Source of the DNA: Bacillota bacterium | Lineage (GTDB): Bacteria > Bacillota > Clostridia > Lachnospirales > Lachnospiraceae | Assembly (NCBI GenBank): GCA_023414875.1 | Contig: JAEZMV010000021.1 | Location: 248,001 to 312,000, forward strand | Reading direction: 5' to 3' | DNA length: 64,000 bases | Part shown: positions 33,811 through 43,116 of the stretch, one piece after another | How the letters are laid out: each line of letters begins with the position of its first letter | How positions within the stretch are numbered: position 1 is the first letter of the stretch | Notes under the pieces: model-generated | What the model was told of the DNA's origin: nothing | Databases searched by the model: none | What the model saw: only the letters and a program-made list of their open reading frames with translations | Translations under genes and position numbers: made by a program

Positions 33811-35139
33811 TTATCGTTCCAGATTAGCAAACTTGGTAAACTGTGCCTGCCATGCCAGTTTAATTGTACCCGTGGGACCATTTCTTTGTTTACCGATAAT
33901 AATTTCTGAAACACCGGGTTCTTCTGTGTCTTTGTTATAATAATCATCACGATAAATAAACATTACAACATCGGCATCCTGCTCGATTGCTCCGGATTCT
34001 CTTAAGTCCGATAACATTGGTCTCTTATCCGGACGCTGTTCTACCGCACGGCTTAACTGTGATAATGCAACTACCGGAACATTGATTTCTCTTGCCAGGG
34101 ATTTTAAAGATCTGGATATTTCTGATATTTCCTGTTGTCTTGATTCCGATTTCTTACTTCCGGTCATCAACTGAAGGTAATCTATGATAATTAGTCCAAG
34201 ATTTTTCTCTAGCTTTAGCTTTCTGCATTTTGAACGCAGTTCACTGATTGAGATTGCAGAGGTATCATCAATCACCAGATTGGAATTACCAACGATACGG
34301 GCACTTTCCATTAGACTGGCCCAATCCTCACCGGATAAATTACCCGTACGGATTGCTTGTGAATCTACTCTGGAATTCATGGCAAGTATACGCTTAACCA
34401 ACTGGTCCTGTGACATTTCCAAGCTAAAAATAACGGTTGTAACATTGGATTTTAATGCCACATATTCCGCTATATTAAGTACAAACGCCGTTTTACCCAT
34501 AGAAGGTCTAGCGGCAATCAAAACTAAATCAGAGGGCTGCAAGCCCGCAGTCTTATAATCTAAATCATAAAAACCAGTTGCCACTCCGGTAACACTACCC
34601 TGATTCTTTGCTGCTGCTTCAATACTGTCAATCGATCTGAGTACAACGTCCTTGATATCTGTAAAGTCCTTTGTCCCTCTGTTCTGTGCAATATCAAATA
34701 CCTGCTTTTCTGTTTTCTCGAGTATTACATCCAGCTTTTCTTTATCCAGATAACATTCATTCGCGGTTTCCTCCGAAACCTTTATCAGACGACGGAGCAC
34801 CGCTTTATCCTTAACAATCTGCGCATAGTATCTGACATTGGCAGAGGTTGGTACCGAAGTTACCAAATCTCTGATAAATTCCAGACTGCAAACCTGAGGA
34901 GGTACATCCTTCTCCTTCAGGCGGTCCTGCAGTGTAACTAAGTCTACGGGTTTCCCTTCATTATACAGTTCCACCATGGTTTCAAATAGTATACTGTACT
35001 GATTTTCATAGAAGTCTGTTCCCGTAATAATTTCAGAGGCGGCAACGATGGCATCCCGGTCCATAATCATGGAGCCGATAACGGATTGCTCTGCTTCTGC
35101 GCTATGCGGAAGTATTCTTTTTATAAACGATTCATCCAT
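33811..35139 (-). CDS. dnaB: Replicative DNA helicase
   Basis: A 442-residue DnaB. N-terminal domain from LPHSAEAEQSVIGSMI; RecA-like motor with Walker A ARPSMGKTAFVLNIAE, Walker B LGLIIIDYLQLM, then ALSQLSRAVEQRPDKRP and the C-terminal QRNGPTGTIKLAW. It unwinds DNA at the fork. It is the last gene of the gdpP-rplI-dnaB set found across Firmicutes. GAGAGGG precedes the start. No intein is visible. Confidence 0.97.
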   Translation of the reverse strand: MDESFIKRILPHSAEAEQSVIGSMIMDRDAIVAASEIITGTDFYENQYSILFETMVELYNEGKPVDLVTLQDRLKEKDVPPQVCSLEFIRDLVTSVPTSANVRYYAQIVKDKAVLRRLIKVSEETANECYLDKEKLDVILEKTEKQVFDIAQNRGTKDFTDIKDVVLRSIDSIEAAAKNQGSVTGVATGFYDLDYKTAGLQPSDLVLIAARPSMGKTAFVLNIAEYVALKSNVTTVIFSLEMSQDQLVKRILAMNSRVDSQAIRTGNLSGEDWASLMESARIVGNSNLVIDDTSAISISELRSKCRKLKLEKNLGLIIIDYLQLMTGSKKSESRQQEISEISRSLKSLAREINVPVVALSQLSRAVEQRPDKRPMLSDLRESGAIEQDADVVMFIYRDDYYNKDTEEPGVSEIIIGKQRNGPTGTIKLAWQAQFTKFANLER

Positions 35140-35224
35140 ACGTATTCCCTCTCAATGCTATCAGGTGTTGGTGTTAAATCAGTAATATTTACAGAGGTAA
35201 CAGCCTCATTATTCCAATTTCAAA

Positions 35225-35671
35225 TTATACTGCTTCAACCTTTACCTGCATCTGCGCGGTTACCTGTGGATGTAATTTCACAGGTACAGTATAGGAGCCG
35301 GCATTCTTTATCGGATCATTCAGCTGGAGCTTCTTCTTGTCCAGATCAAGTCCAAACTGCTCCTTCACTGCTGCCGCAATTTCCTTGGTGGATACAGAGC
35401 CAAATGATCTTCCGCCTTCACCTGCTTTAATTGATACCTTTATAATTAACTCTTCCAGCTTTTTCGCCTGATTTCTTGCATCTTCAAGGATTTCCTTCTG
35501 TCTCTTCTCTTCCGCAGCCTTCTGCAGGTTTAATTCATACAGATTTTGTTTTGTTGCTTCCATACCAAGCTTTTTGGGTAATATAAAATTTCTTGCATAC
35601 CCATCACTCACCTTTACTATTTCACCCTTTTTACCCAGAGCCTTAACATCCTGCATTAAAATAATCTCCAT
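35225..35671 (-). CDS. rplI: 50S ribosomal protein L9
   Basis: A 148-residue L9 with the N-terminal signature MEIILMQDVKALGKKGEIV and GYARNFILPKKLG, a long connecting helix, and a C-terminal domain (GRSFGSVSTKEIA, VKLHPQVTAQMQVKVEAV). It binds 23S rRNA and projects from the L1 side of the 50S subunit. It lies between gdpP (96 bases) and dnaB (85 bases). AAGGAGAG precedes the start. Confidence 0.97.
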   Translation of the reverse strand: MEIILMQDVKALGKKGEIVKVSDGYARNFILPKKLGMEATKQNLYELNLQKAAEEKRQKEILEDARNQAKKLEELIIKVSIKAGEGGRSFGSVSTKEIAAAVKEQFGLDLDKKKLQLNDPIKNAGSYTVPVKLHPQVTAQMQVKVEAV

Positions 35672-35767
35672 CTGTCTCTCTCCTTTACTAACTTAATTCC
35701 ATTCCAGAATGGTTTATCAAAACATACTACAGATACATGCATCAGATATTTACTTCTCAAAGCTTAT

Positions 35768-37828
35768 CTATAATTCTCCTTCTTCATGCATCTTAGTCAA
35801 TGTTGTCTTAATCCTTATTATTGCATCCTGTATTGTAGTATTTTCCAGCTGTGTTCCGGCAACACTCAGATGACCTCCTCCACCGAGCTTTTCCATGACA
35901 ACCTGAACATTTACTTCATCAATCGATCTTGCACTGATAAAAATCTTATCATTATAATTTGTTAATACAAAGGTAGCCTTAATATCTGTAATATTTAACA
36001 GCTCATTCGCGACCTGCGCTCCCAGTATCATAGGACTGTCCACATCAGAGCTTGCGCACACTGCAATTGCATAATGCTTCAGATATATCTCAGTACTGCT
36101 GATCGCATCCGCCTTGGTCTTAAAGTCAGACATTTCGCTACGAAGTGCTTTTCGGATTCTGGTAACATCCGCACCACTTCTTCTTAAAAATGCAGCCGCT
36201 TCAAAGGTTCTAACCCCAGCCTTCGTGAGAAAATTATTGGTGTCAATCATAATTCCAGCATATAGGGCATCCGCTTCCAATGGCTTAAGCTTTAAATTAC
36301 CTCCGATATATTGCATGATTTCAGCAATCATCTCACTGGTAGAAGAGGCATATGGCTCGACATAGGAAAGCAAAGCAGTATCAATCGCTTCATTCGTCTG
36401 TCTATGATGATCAAATATAACAATTGTTTTTGTATATTCCAAGAGCTCTGCACATTCCAGATAGCTGGCACGATTAACATCCACGATTACCAGCAGGGTA
36501 TTGATATCCACGAGCTCCTTTGCCTGTTCATTTCGTAGGAACATGTCTTCTTCATAATCTGCATTTCCTACAAATTTACTCATCACAGGTCGCAGGGAGG
36601 ACGTAACTTCATTAATTACGATATGGGCTTTTTTATTAAAATACTTTGCGATTCGATATACACCGATGGCAGCTCCAAAGGAATCGACATCTCCGATTTT
36701 ATGGCCCATAACGATAACCTTGTCTTTTGCCTCCACAAATTCCCGGAAGGCATGGGCTTTTACTCTAGCTTTCACTCGGGTACTTTTCTCGACAGATATG
36801 CTCTTGCCACCATAATATGATATCTTTTCACGGTCCTTAATGACCGCCTGGTCGCCGCCGCGTCCAAGCGCCAAATCGATAGCTGCCCTGGCAAATTCAT
36901 AACCATTCATATAGGAATCCGCATTTACACCTAATCCGATACTTATTGTGACCGACATCTCATTACCAATATTTACGCCACGAACTTCCTCTAGTACTGA
37001 AAATTTATTGGCTTGCAGCATGGGAAGATATTTTTGCTGGAATACGAAAATGTATTTATCCTTCTCCAGCTTTTTAATAATTGCATCAATTCCCTGCATA
37101 TATTTATTTATTTTTCGATCTACTAATGCTGTAAGCAGGGAACGCCTTACTTCGTCGATACTCTCTAGGGCTTCTTCATAATTATCAATGTATAATAAAC
37201 CGGTAACCAATTTCTGTTCTTTGTTTTCTTTGATTAAAGAAGTGATTTCTGTTTCATCATATAGATACATGGCGATTAAGGCATTCCTGTCATCCCAGGC
37301 ACTCTCGGCGTCATGAAAGTTCCAGTTTAAATCCTCGCTAAAATCAGGTGCTATCACCTTTCGGAGAAGAACCTTATAGTGGCAGCCATGAAGTGTTACA
37401 TGTATGATCTCATCCTTTTCCTTTTGGGGCAGCACCTCAACCGTAATCTCAGGAAAAACATTGGATATCGAATGCTTAGCTGCGCTTTTTTCCTGGATGA
37501 TATCCATGAACTCATCATTTCCCCACTGCAGTTTACCCTCCAAATCTAGGATTGCATACGGAAGATTTAACTCCTTTAACAGCCTTTTTTGAACCTGTCC
37601 GTAATCCATGGCATACCGTACCAACTCCGAGGCAATTTTCCCTCGTTTTGAATAATAGATTGCCATAGCAATTATAAAATATATGAAAATAAAGCCAGTC
37701 ATCAATAATCCGGCTTTTTGACTTATCGTATATATGCTCAGATTCATGCACAGCAAAAGAACTGTCAATATGACAGGCCAAAGAAGATATGCTCTTAGTG
37801 CACCTCTAAGTTTCAGTTTACGACTCAT
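35768..37828 (-). CDS. gdpP: c-di-AMP phosphodiesterase GdpP (DHH/DHHA1)
   Basis: A 686-residue membrane protein. Two helices at about residues 15-60, a degenerate PAS domain, a degenerate GGDEF domain (ISIGLGVN), then the DHH domain with GHKIGDVDSFGAA and VIFDHHRQ, and DHHA1 with GGGGHLSVAGTQL. It hydrolyses c-di-AMP to pApA, controlling potassium and wall homeostasis. The start MSRKLKLRG has AAGGAG nine bases upstream. Two large hairpin repeats lie just upstream in its leader region. Confidence 0.94.
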   Translation of the reverse strand: MSRKLKLRGALRAYLLWPVILTVLLLCMNLSIYTISQKAGLLMTGFIFIYFIIAMAIYYSKRGKIASELVRYAMDYGQVQKRLLKELNLPYAILDLEGKLQWGNDEFMDIIQEKSAAKHSISNVFPEITVEVLPQKEKDEIIHVTLHGCHYKVLLRKVIAPDFSEDLNWNFHDAESAWDDRNALIAMYLYDETEITSLIKENKEQKLVTGLLYIDNYEEALESIDEVRRSLLTALVDRKINKYMQGIDAIIKKLEKDKYIFVFQQKYLPMLQANKFSVLEEVRGVNIGNEMSVTISIGLGVNADSYMNGYEFARAAIDLALGRGGDQAVIKDREKISYYGGKSISVEKSTRVKARVKAHAFREFVEAKDKVIVMGHKIGDVDSFGAAIGVYRIAKYFNKKAHIVINEVTSSLRPVMSKFVGNADYEEDMFLRNEQAKELVDINTLLVIVDVNRASYLECAELLEYTKTIVIFDHHRQTNEAIDTALLSYVEPYASSTSEMIAEIMQYIGGNLKLKPLEADALYAGIMIDTNNFLTKAGVRTFEAAAFLRRSGADVTRIRKALRSEMSDFKTKADAISSTEIYLKHYAIAVCASSDVDSPMILGAQVANELLNITDIKATFVLTNYNDKIFISARSIDEVNVQVVMEKLGGGGHLSVAGTQLENTTIQDAIIRIKTTLTKMHEEGEL

Positions 37829-37871
37829 GGAATAGCACTCCTTAAAATAATGTGCGGGATAAGCAAAGGTA

Positions 37872-38125
37872 TACGGGATAAGCAAAGCTCGCAAACTTCG
37901 TTCGTTCGCTCGCGTTGCGCGGTGTATAATCTAAATGACAGTCCGTAAGCGCGAGCGCTTCCGACGTGTCATTTATTATATCTTTGCCATCTGTACGGGA
38001 TAAGCAAAGCTCGCAAACTTCGTTCGCTCGCTCGCGTTGCGCGGTGTGTAATCTAAATGACAGTCTGTAAGCGCGAGCGCTTCCGACGTGTCATTTAGAT
38101 TACACACCTTTGCTTATCCCGTACA
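37872..38125. repeat. Two tandem 104-bp hairpin-forming repeats upstream of gdpP
   Basis: Copies at 37872-37975 and 37994-38097 differ at three positions and start 122 bp apart. Each contains TACGGGATAAGCAAAG, a CG-rich part (CGCTCGCGTTGCGC), and an inner palindrome. In copy 2 the inner arms are 20-bp perfect (GGTGTGTAATCTAAATGACA and its complement), with AGCGCGAGCGCT at the tip and outer arms TACGGGATAAGCAAAG / CTTTGCTTATCCCGTA closing at 38125. Copy 1 has a shortened closing arm. A third start of the unit (GCGGGATAAGCAAAG) lies at 37854. GC content is well above the neighbours. Confidence 0.93.
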
Positions 38126-38234
38126 TTATAACATTATCTTAGGAGATATGGAAGATTATTTTTTGGTTCGATTTGCATGAATAATGACAGAGATATCATA
38201 GATTACCTGAAATCATTACTGTTTCCTTAATTTT

Positions 38235-38834
38235 TTATATATACTTCATCCATAAACCATGCTGGCTGCAATAGAGATATAGGATTCCGTGCCCATTTCT
38301 TTTAAACCTAACCTCACAACTCTGTTCCGGATATAGTTTATTCATATATAACCGATCTACTGTTACGTAAGCAATAAAGGATATATAATGCTTTTTCTCC
38401 ATCTCATGCTCCAGGCTCACATATATCTCTCCGCCATCAACTTCAATAACCGGGCAGTGCAGCTTATCCGCCTCCGAAGAAATTTCCTTTTTAGGCTCCA
38501 GAGTTACCAGTTTACTCCCACAACAGCTCATGATTAAATTATTGGTACTCGTTATAATGTTACCGCATTTGGAGCAGACATAAAACTTAGTCTTTTTCAT
38601 ATTCCCGCTATCATTATCATTGATAAGCTCTTCCCCGGATAAAATCTCGGTTACATTTACACCCAGAACCTCTGCTAGATCTATGACCGATGAAATATCA
38701 GGGCAGCCCTGTCCTCTTTCCCATTTAGAAATCGCTTTATCACTAACATTCAGCTTTTCTGAGAGTTGTTTTTGGGTCAGCTTCTTTTCCTTACGGATTC
38801 TTAATATTAAATTTCCTATTTTTTCATTATCCAT
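38235..38834 (-). CDS. XRE regulator fused to a desulfoferrodoxin-like domain
   Basis: A 199-residue fusion. Residues 5-65 are an XRE helix-turn-helix (RKEKKLTQKQLSEKL, DKAISKWERG). Residues 84-112 match desulforedoxin: C87-x2-C90 and adjacent C104-C105, the four ligands of an FeCys4 site. Residues 126-195 match superoxide reductase, with His126, His143, His149, Cys189 and His192 at the five ligand positions (LEHEMEKKHY, YCSQHGLW). So both iron sites are probably intact. A redox- or superoxide-sensing regulator is the inferred role. AGGTGA precedes the start. Confidence 0.88.
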   Translation of the reverse strand: MDNEKIGNLILRIRKEKKLTQKQLSEKLNVSDKAISKWERGQGCPDISSVIDLAEVLGVNVTEILSGEELINDNDSGNMKKTKFYVCSKCGNIITSTNNLIMSCCGSKLVTLEPKKEISSEADKLHCPVIEVDGGEIYVSLEHEMEKKHYISFIAYVTVDRLYMNKLYPEQSCEVRFKRNGHGILYLYCSQHGLWMKYI

Positions 38835-38915
38835 TTATATCACCTCGAAATCATCTTACCTTCCAACTGAATTATGTTCAACCTACGCTCCGTAGAACTT
38901 AATATCATGAATTTA

Positions 38916-39602
38916 TTACAGCAATCTTATTCTATCCTTATCTGTCGGAATCCCATGATAAACCATTTTCCATTCTCCGTTTTGAAACACCTCATATCGT
39001 TCAAAAGCACATGGGATACCCTTTGCCGTAAGAACCTCGCTGCTGTCCATTAGTTGAAAGTGTAGGTGAGGTGCGGTTGAATTACCGGAATGTCCTATCT
39101 TTCCCAAAACCTCTCCTTTTTTTACTTTTTGGTTGGCCGAAACGGTGATTGAACCCCTCTGTAAATGAACAAATGCGGCATATACATTTTCAGCACACTT
39201 CATAATAATATAATTACCGGCAACAGACCGGAAACCATTTTTCTCCGGGTCGAGAAAATAAGCATTCTTAAAAGCGACAAAAAGATCTGATATGAAATGA
39301 ACAATGGGTCTTTCTGCGTAACCATCCTCCGCTGCGATTATTTCTCCCTCACAAGGTGCATAAATCTCTTTCCCCCAGCAGTAGCATTGACCAAGAGGAA
39401 TGCCTAGTAATAAATAACGCAATAAACCTGTCTTATAAAATGGCTTTCCGTTTCTATTCCAATCAACCTGTAAGAAGTCATATGCATAGCGTTCTCCAAA
39501 CTTATCCGTACCGTGACTTGGGACCCTTTTCCCTGGGGTGTTTGGCGCCAACCACTCGCCCCTTAACGGAAATTCTATTATGACAGGCTTTTCATATATC
39601 AT
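38916..39602 (-). CDS. M23-family (LytM-like) metallopeptidase
   Basis: A 228-residue protein. Zinc ligands fit the M23 pattern: His and Asp in PSHGTDKFGERYAYDF near residues 29-44 and the HLHF of STAPHLHFQLMD near 170-180, with FVHLQRGSI and KKGEVLGKIGHSGN between them. No signal peptide or membrane helix is visible, which is unusual for a wall peptidase, so it may act inside or leave by another route. It stands between the XRE fusion and a TetR gene on the same strand. Confidence 0.85.
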   Translation of the reverse strand: MIYEKPVIIEFPLRGEWLAPNTPGKRVPSHGTDKFGERYAYDFLQVDWNRNGKPFYKTGLLRYLLLGIPLGQCYCWGKEIYAPCEGEIIAAEDGYAERPIVHFISDLFVAFKNAYFLDPEKNGFRSVAGNYIIMKCAENVYAAFVHLQRGSITVSANQKVKKGEVLGKIGHSGNSTAPHLHFQLMDSSEVLTAKGIPCAFERYEVFQNGEWKMVYHGIPTDKDRIRLL

Positions 39603-39812
39603 TATACGTTCCCTTCCCCAGTCTTCTGGCTCATACTATATTTACATGCTCTTTAACTATATGTATAATTACTTACAGTATAAATTGTACTGCAAATGCC
39701 ACATTCACAACACGCCTTTTCATTTTACTGGATGTCTCTGATTATCGACAATTCCTTAGATAGCCATATCCACCTTGATGTATACTGATAATAACTTTTT
39801 ACCTTATCCAGT

Positions 39813-40436
39813 TTATTTGTAGAAGATCTTTCTGAGTTCTGTTAAGTAATCATCCAGTTTTTCGACGACCTTATCATAATCCAAGGTTGTAAATCCATGA
39901 CTTCGTATCTCCTCTAGTATTTGATTCGTAAAACCGATATTAGCCCAGTAGATAAGCTGTTTGCATCTTTCAATGTTCAGTCCTTCTCTGAATTTTGATT
40001 CATCAATAGCACCAAACATTGTCTCATAGCATAAAGGCTGTTTCCCCTTAGCTCTTTCCTCCAAAGCCTTATTAATTTCATCTGACTTTGTAATGCTGCT
40101 CATCCTATTGAATTCGAATATCCAAGGGTGTTTTTGCATCAGCTCGAGCTGAAGAAGATATGATTGTTTTAGACTTTCAAAAACATCCCTTTCATTGAAG
40201 TTCATTAATTCAAGATATTCTTTTTGAATCATCTCCCCACAGTAATCATAGAGGAACAGAAAAAGTTCCTTTTTACTATTTACATAGTGGAACATTAATG
40301 CTTTTGATATCCCAGCTTCTTTAGCAATTACATTTGTAGAGGCATTATCATACCCCTTATTGGCAAATTCTTTTAGTGCTGCATTCAAAATAATCTTCCG
40401 TCTGTTAGGTTCAAGTTTTTGTATATTTAAGCTCAT
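39813..40436 (-). CDS. TetR-family regulator
   Basis: A 207-residue regulator. Helix-turn-helix at about residues 13-58 (RRKIILNAALKEFANKGYD, IAKEAGISKALMFHYV, NSKKELFLFLYDY), followed by an all-helical ligand domain. The ligand is unknown. The leader is long, about 250 bases, and holds a Y-rich low-complexity stretch. Two direct repeats containing ACCTGTTAGGT overlap its predicted promoter, suggesting self-repression. Confidence 0.9.
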   Translation of the reverse strand: MSLNIQKLEPNRRKIILNAALKEFANKGYDNASTNVIAKEAGISKALMFHYVNSKKELFLFLYDYCGEMIQKEYLELMNFNERDVFESLKQSYLLQLELMQKHPWIFEFNRMSSITKSDEINKALEERAKGKQPLCYETMFGAIDESKFREGLNIERCKQLIYWANIGFTNQILEEIRSHGFTTLDYDKVVEKLDDYLTELRKIFYK

Positions 40437-40489
40437 AGTATGACTATACCTTTCCTGATAAATATATTTTCCTTCATAGCCCTTTTCTT

Positions 40490-40645
40490 TTGTTTTGCTT
40501 ATGTTATTTTCTTTTGTTATTTACTATTGCCATTTGCTTTTGCTATTTGCTTTTGTAATTTGTTATTTGCTTTTGCCATTTATCTTTGCCATATGCTTTT
40601 GCTATTTACTATTGTCATTTACCTTTGCTATTTGCTTTTATCTAT
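40490..40645. repeat. Low-complexity tandem TTTGC repeats in TetR leader
   Basis: Degenerate units of the form TTTGCTATTTGCTTTTG repeat over about 155 bases. Plus-strand reading frames across it give only hydrophobic low-complexity peptides without ribosome binding sites. Confidence 0.7.
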
Positions 40646-40667
40646 CTTTTTGCACATTCTATATGAT

Positions 40668-40716
40668 TTACCTGTTAGGTCAATTTCATCATACTACTGT
40701 TTACCTGTTAGGTCAA
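40668..40716 (-). promoter_or_regulatory. Promoter and twin operators of the TetR gene (40436)
   Basis: Two identical 16-bp sites TTACCTGTTAGGTCAA (40668-40683 and 40701-40716) contain the palindrome ACCT-GTT-AGGT. On the minus strand the upper site supplies the -35 TTGACC (40711-40716), and TATGAT (40688-40693) lies 17 bp on. The layout suggests repression by the TetR protein itself. Confidence 0.65.
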
Positions 40717-40722
40717 GAGCCT

Positions 40723-40772
40723 AAAAAAAGGATCCGCACAAAACTGTATCAACTCGTTTTGCTGCGGGTCCT
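40723..40772 (-). terminator. Terminator of the LacI-family gene
   Basis: On the minus strand GGACCCGC...CAAAAC pairs with GTTTTGTGCGGATCC and is followed by TTTTTTT. Confidence 0.85.
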
Positions 40773-40799
40773 TAGATTAACCATATATTATATATCGCT

Positions 40800-41816
40800 T
40801 TATCCTATCTTTCCGACAGTTGCTCCCATATCAAGCTTCGGAGGTATTACAATATGCTCGATAATTGTTGCTTTCGGTTTTTCAATCATATCAATCAACC
40901 TTTCAGCCGCATACTGCCCCATTCTTTTTGTATCCTGGCATACGGTAGTTAATACCGGTTCCATATATTTAGCCAATTGGATACCATCATAACCTGTTAC
41001 GGAGATATCTTCCGGTATCATCAAGCCTCTGGCTTTGATAGCATTAATTCCTCCGATGCTGGCGAAATCATCCTGAAACATAATGCAGGTTGGCGGGTCA
41101 CTCAAATCCAGTAACTCGTTTGTTATTTTTGCGGTTGCTTCCGTATCACGGTAATGCGCTGCTCTCACATACTCTTCCGGTATATCAAGTCCAAGCTCAT
41201 ATACCGTTCTATAAAAACTGGATATACGAGCATTCGTAACGGATGATCCGTCCCCGGCATTAATAAATGCTATTTTTCTATGTCCGCACTGATATATATA
41301 ATTTATGAGTTCTTTAACCCCTTTTACATTATCCGATATAATTGCAATTCTACTGTTAAATATATGGTCTATTGTCACAACCGGTAATTCGCTTTGTATC
41401 AAATCATAAACCTCAGTATCATGAAAATTGATACATGCTATGACTACTCCGTCAATTCCCCTGTACCTACAACATTCCAAAAATGACATCTTATCTTTTC
41501 TCTGTCTGCTTCCACTAATAAATGTAATATCATATCCACGTTTTTCGGCTGTAAATTTAAAGCTTTCTAATATTGATACAAAATAATTATGGGTAAGTCC
41601 GCTTCGGGCTTCATCCATAAATAGCACTCCAAGATTATAGCTTTTATTCATCTTTAGGGCTCTAGCAGAGGAATTCGGAAAATATCCCATCTCATCTGCT
41701 TTATTCTTGATTAACCTTTTCGTATCTTCGCTAATATCTTTATGTCCATTTAAAGCTTTACTAACTGTTGCTATTGAAACACCACATGCGACGGAGATGT
41801 CTTTCATAGAAACCAT
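40800..41816 (-). CDS. LacI-family transcription regulator
   Basis: A 338-residue regulator: helix-turn-helix at residues 4-50 (MKDISVACGVSIATVSKALN, GYFPNSSARALK), then a periplasmic-binding-protein-like sugar domain with NLGVLFMDEARSG, DGVVIACINF and PEDISVTGYDG. The sugar is unknown and no transporter is adjacent, so its targets are elsewhere. GGGAGG seven bases before ATG at MVSMKDIS decides the start. A TTGCAA/TATAGT promoter lies about 100-125 bases upstream. Confidence 0.93.
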   Translation of the reverse strand: MVSMKDISVACGVSIATVSKALNGHKDISEDTKRLIKNKADEMGYFPNSSARALKMNKSYNLGVLFMDEARSGLTHNYFVSILESFKFTAEKRGYDITFISGSRQRKDKMSFLECCRYRGIDGVVIACINFHDTEVYDLIQSELPVVTIDHIFNSRIAIISDNVKGVKELINYIYQCGHRKIAFINAGDGSSVTNARISSFYRTVYELGLDIPEEYVRAAHYRDTEATAKITNELLDLSDPPTCIMFQDDFASIGGINAIKARGLMIPEDISVTGYDGIQLAKYMEPVLTTVCQDTKRMGQYAAERLIDMIEKPKATIIEHIVIPPKLDMGATVGKIG

Positions 41817-41914
41817 GGCTGTTCCTCCCACTGTAAATCGATGTTATATCCTCATAGTCGAATTTTATCTGCTTAACTGAAGCCTAGTTTAATGATTACT
41901 TAACTATATATACT

Positions 41915-41943
41915 ACTATACGATAATTAACCTATTGTTGCAA
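41915..41943 (-). promoter_or_regulatory. Sigma-A promoter of the LacI-family gene
   Basis: On the minus strand TTGCAA (41938-41943), 17 bp, TATAGT (41915-41920). Confidence 0.55.
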
Positions 41944-42064
41944 TTAATATGTTTACAAAATGGACCATCAGCAGTTCGAAATTGTTTATGAGGTAATACA
42001 TTAAGCAATGACGCCCCAAAAAGATAAAAGGTTTACTTGTGCTAGAATGGCCTATTTTCAAAAG

Positions 42065-43102
42065 TCAATGAATATTATCTAAAAAATTATTAATATTTGA
42101 CCATGTTAAATCATTGAATGTAATACTCTCATGATTTGTATCATAAATAACAGATATCTTTTTATTTTTACTGCCCCAATGATTGAAAAGCTTCATTGAA
42201 CGGCTTCTCACTACGGTTTTATCATCTTCAGCTAGTAAAAATAATACCTGATTTTTTAATTTCGGAGCAATCGATATTGAATTATATTCTTCCTTGATTA
42301 ATAATTTTATTGGAACCAGAGGCAATTTATCTTGAATGACACCTGTTACATACTTATCGTAGGCGCAAGATAAAATAATTCCCTTAATATCTCTTTGTGA
42401 CGCCAGATGAATAGCAATACCTGTACCAAGACTATGTGATATGATAATGATATTTTCATTATCTATATCATCTCGATTGGAAAAATAGTCATAAATGAAC
42501 GCTGCATCTGAAAACATCAGCTCGCTGTCTTGTCTACCGGTACTTGATCCACAACCACGATAATTAATAAATGCTAACGCCCAACCGCTTTTTATTTTCG
42601 TCGCATATTCAACTATATTGGTAGCTTCTTCTCCCCTTCCTCCAAAATAGATAGCTAGAGGTGTTTTTTCATTACTCTGTTTTTTATATAGATACCCCTG
42701 AAGGTTAATGTGATCCACAGTAACTATATCAACGTTTTCAAATTGCTCATCTTGCATCTGAATCCGTTCAAAATAATTCTTCGATCTATGACTGTCAGTA
42801 TATAGAACCTGATATCGGAAAAAATATACTAGGCATATTAAAATCAGCCATCCACATATTATAACTATTATCAAGGAGGGCATGATGCTCTTTACTAATT
42901 CCAGCAAAGGTATACCTCTTTTGGTATGATTGCATAACATAAGGAATAAAATACATAAAAAAACAGATAATCCACAAGATACTATCTTTATTATGATGGG
43001 ACAACTATGAATGGATAGAATTCCATATGATATATTAAAGCATAAGAAGCAAAGTATTCCAATAATAATTGAAATAACTTTAGTATTCGCAATAAGATTC
43101 AT
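42065..43102 (-). CDS. Membrane-anchored alpha/beta hydrolase
   Basis: A 345-residue protein. Three hydrophobic segments in residues 8-110 anchor it; the rest is an alpha/beta hydrolase with FINYRGCGSSTG (oxyanion side), the nucleophile elbow SHSLGTG with its serine, a likely Asp in LLAEDDKTV, and His in YDTNHESI. The substrate is unknown; related proteins act as esterases or lipases. It lies 14 bases after the TetR gene, so it is probably its regulated partner. The ribosome binding site is far from the ATG. Confidence 0.82.
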   Translation of the reverse strand: MNLIANTKVISIIIGILCFLCFNISYGILSIHSCPIIIKIVSCGLSVFLCILFLMLCNHTKRGIPLLELVKSIMPSLIIVIICGWLILICLVYFFRYQVLYTDSHRSKNYFERIQMQDEQFENVDIVTVDHINLQGYLYKKQSNEKTPLAIYFGGRGEEATNIVEYATKIKSGWALAFINYRGCGSSTGRQDSELMFSDAAFIYDYFSNRDDIDNENIIIISHSLGTGIAIHLASQRDIKGIILSCAYDKYVTGVIQDKLPLVPIKLLIKEEYNSISIAPKLKNQVLFLLAEDDKTVVRSRSMKLFNHWGSKNKKISVIYDTNHESITFNDLTWSNINNFLDNIH

Positions 43103-43116
43103 AGTAACAGCCGCGT

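Noticed and set aside
37872..38125. Possible CRISPR array or tRNA-like structure
   Set aside because: Only two copies, internally palindromic, with no spacer pattern, anticodon or T-arm.
40440..40992. Plus-strand hydrophobic frames of 94 and 165 codons
   Set aside because: They lie over the TTTGC repeats, the TetR promoter and the LacI terminator, have no ribosome binding site, and look like translated low complexity.
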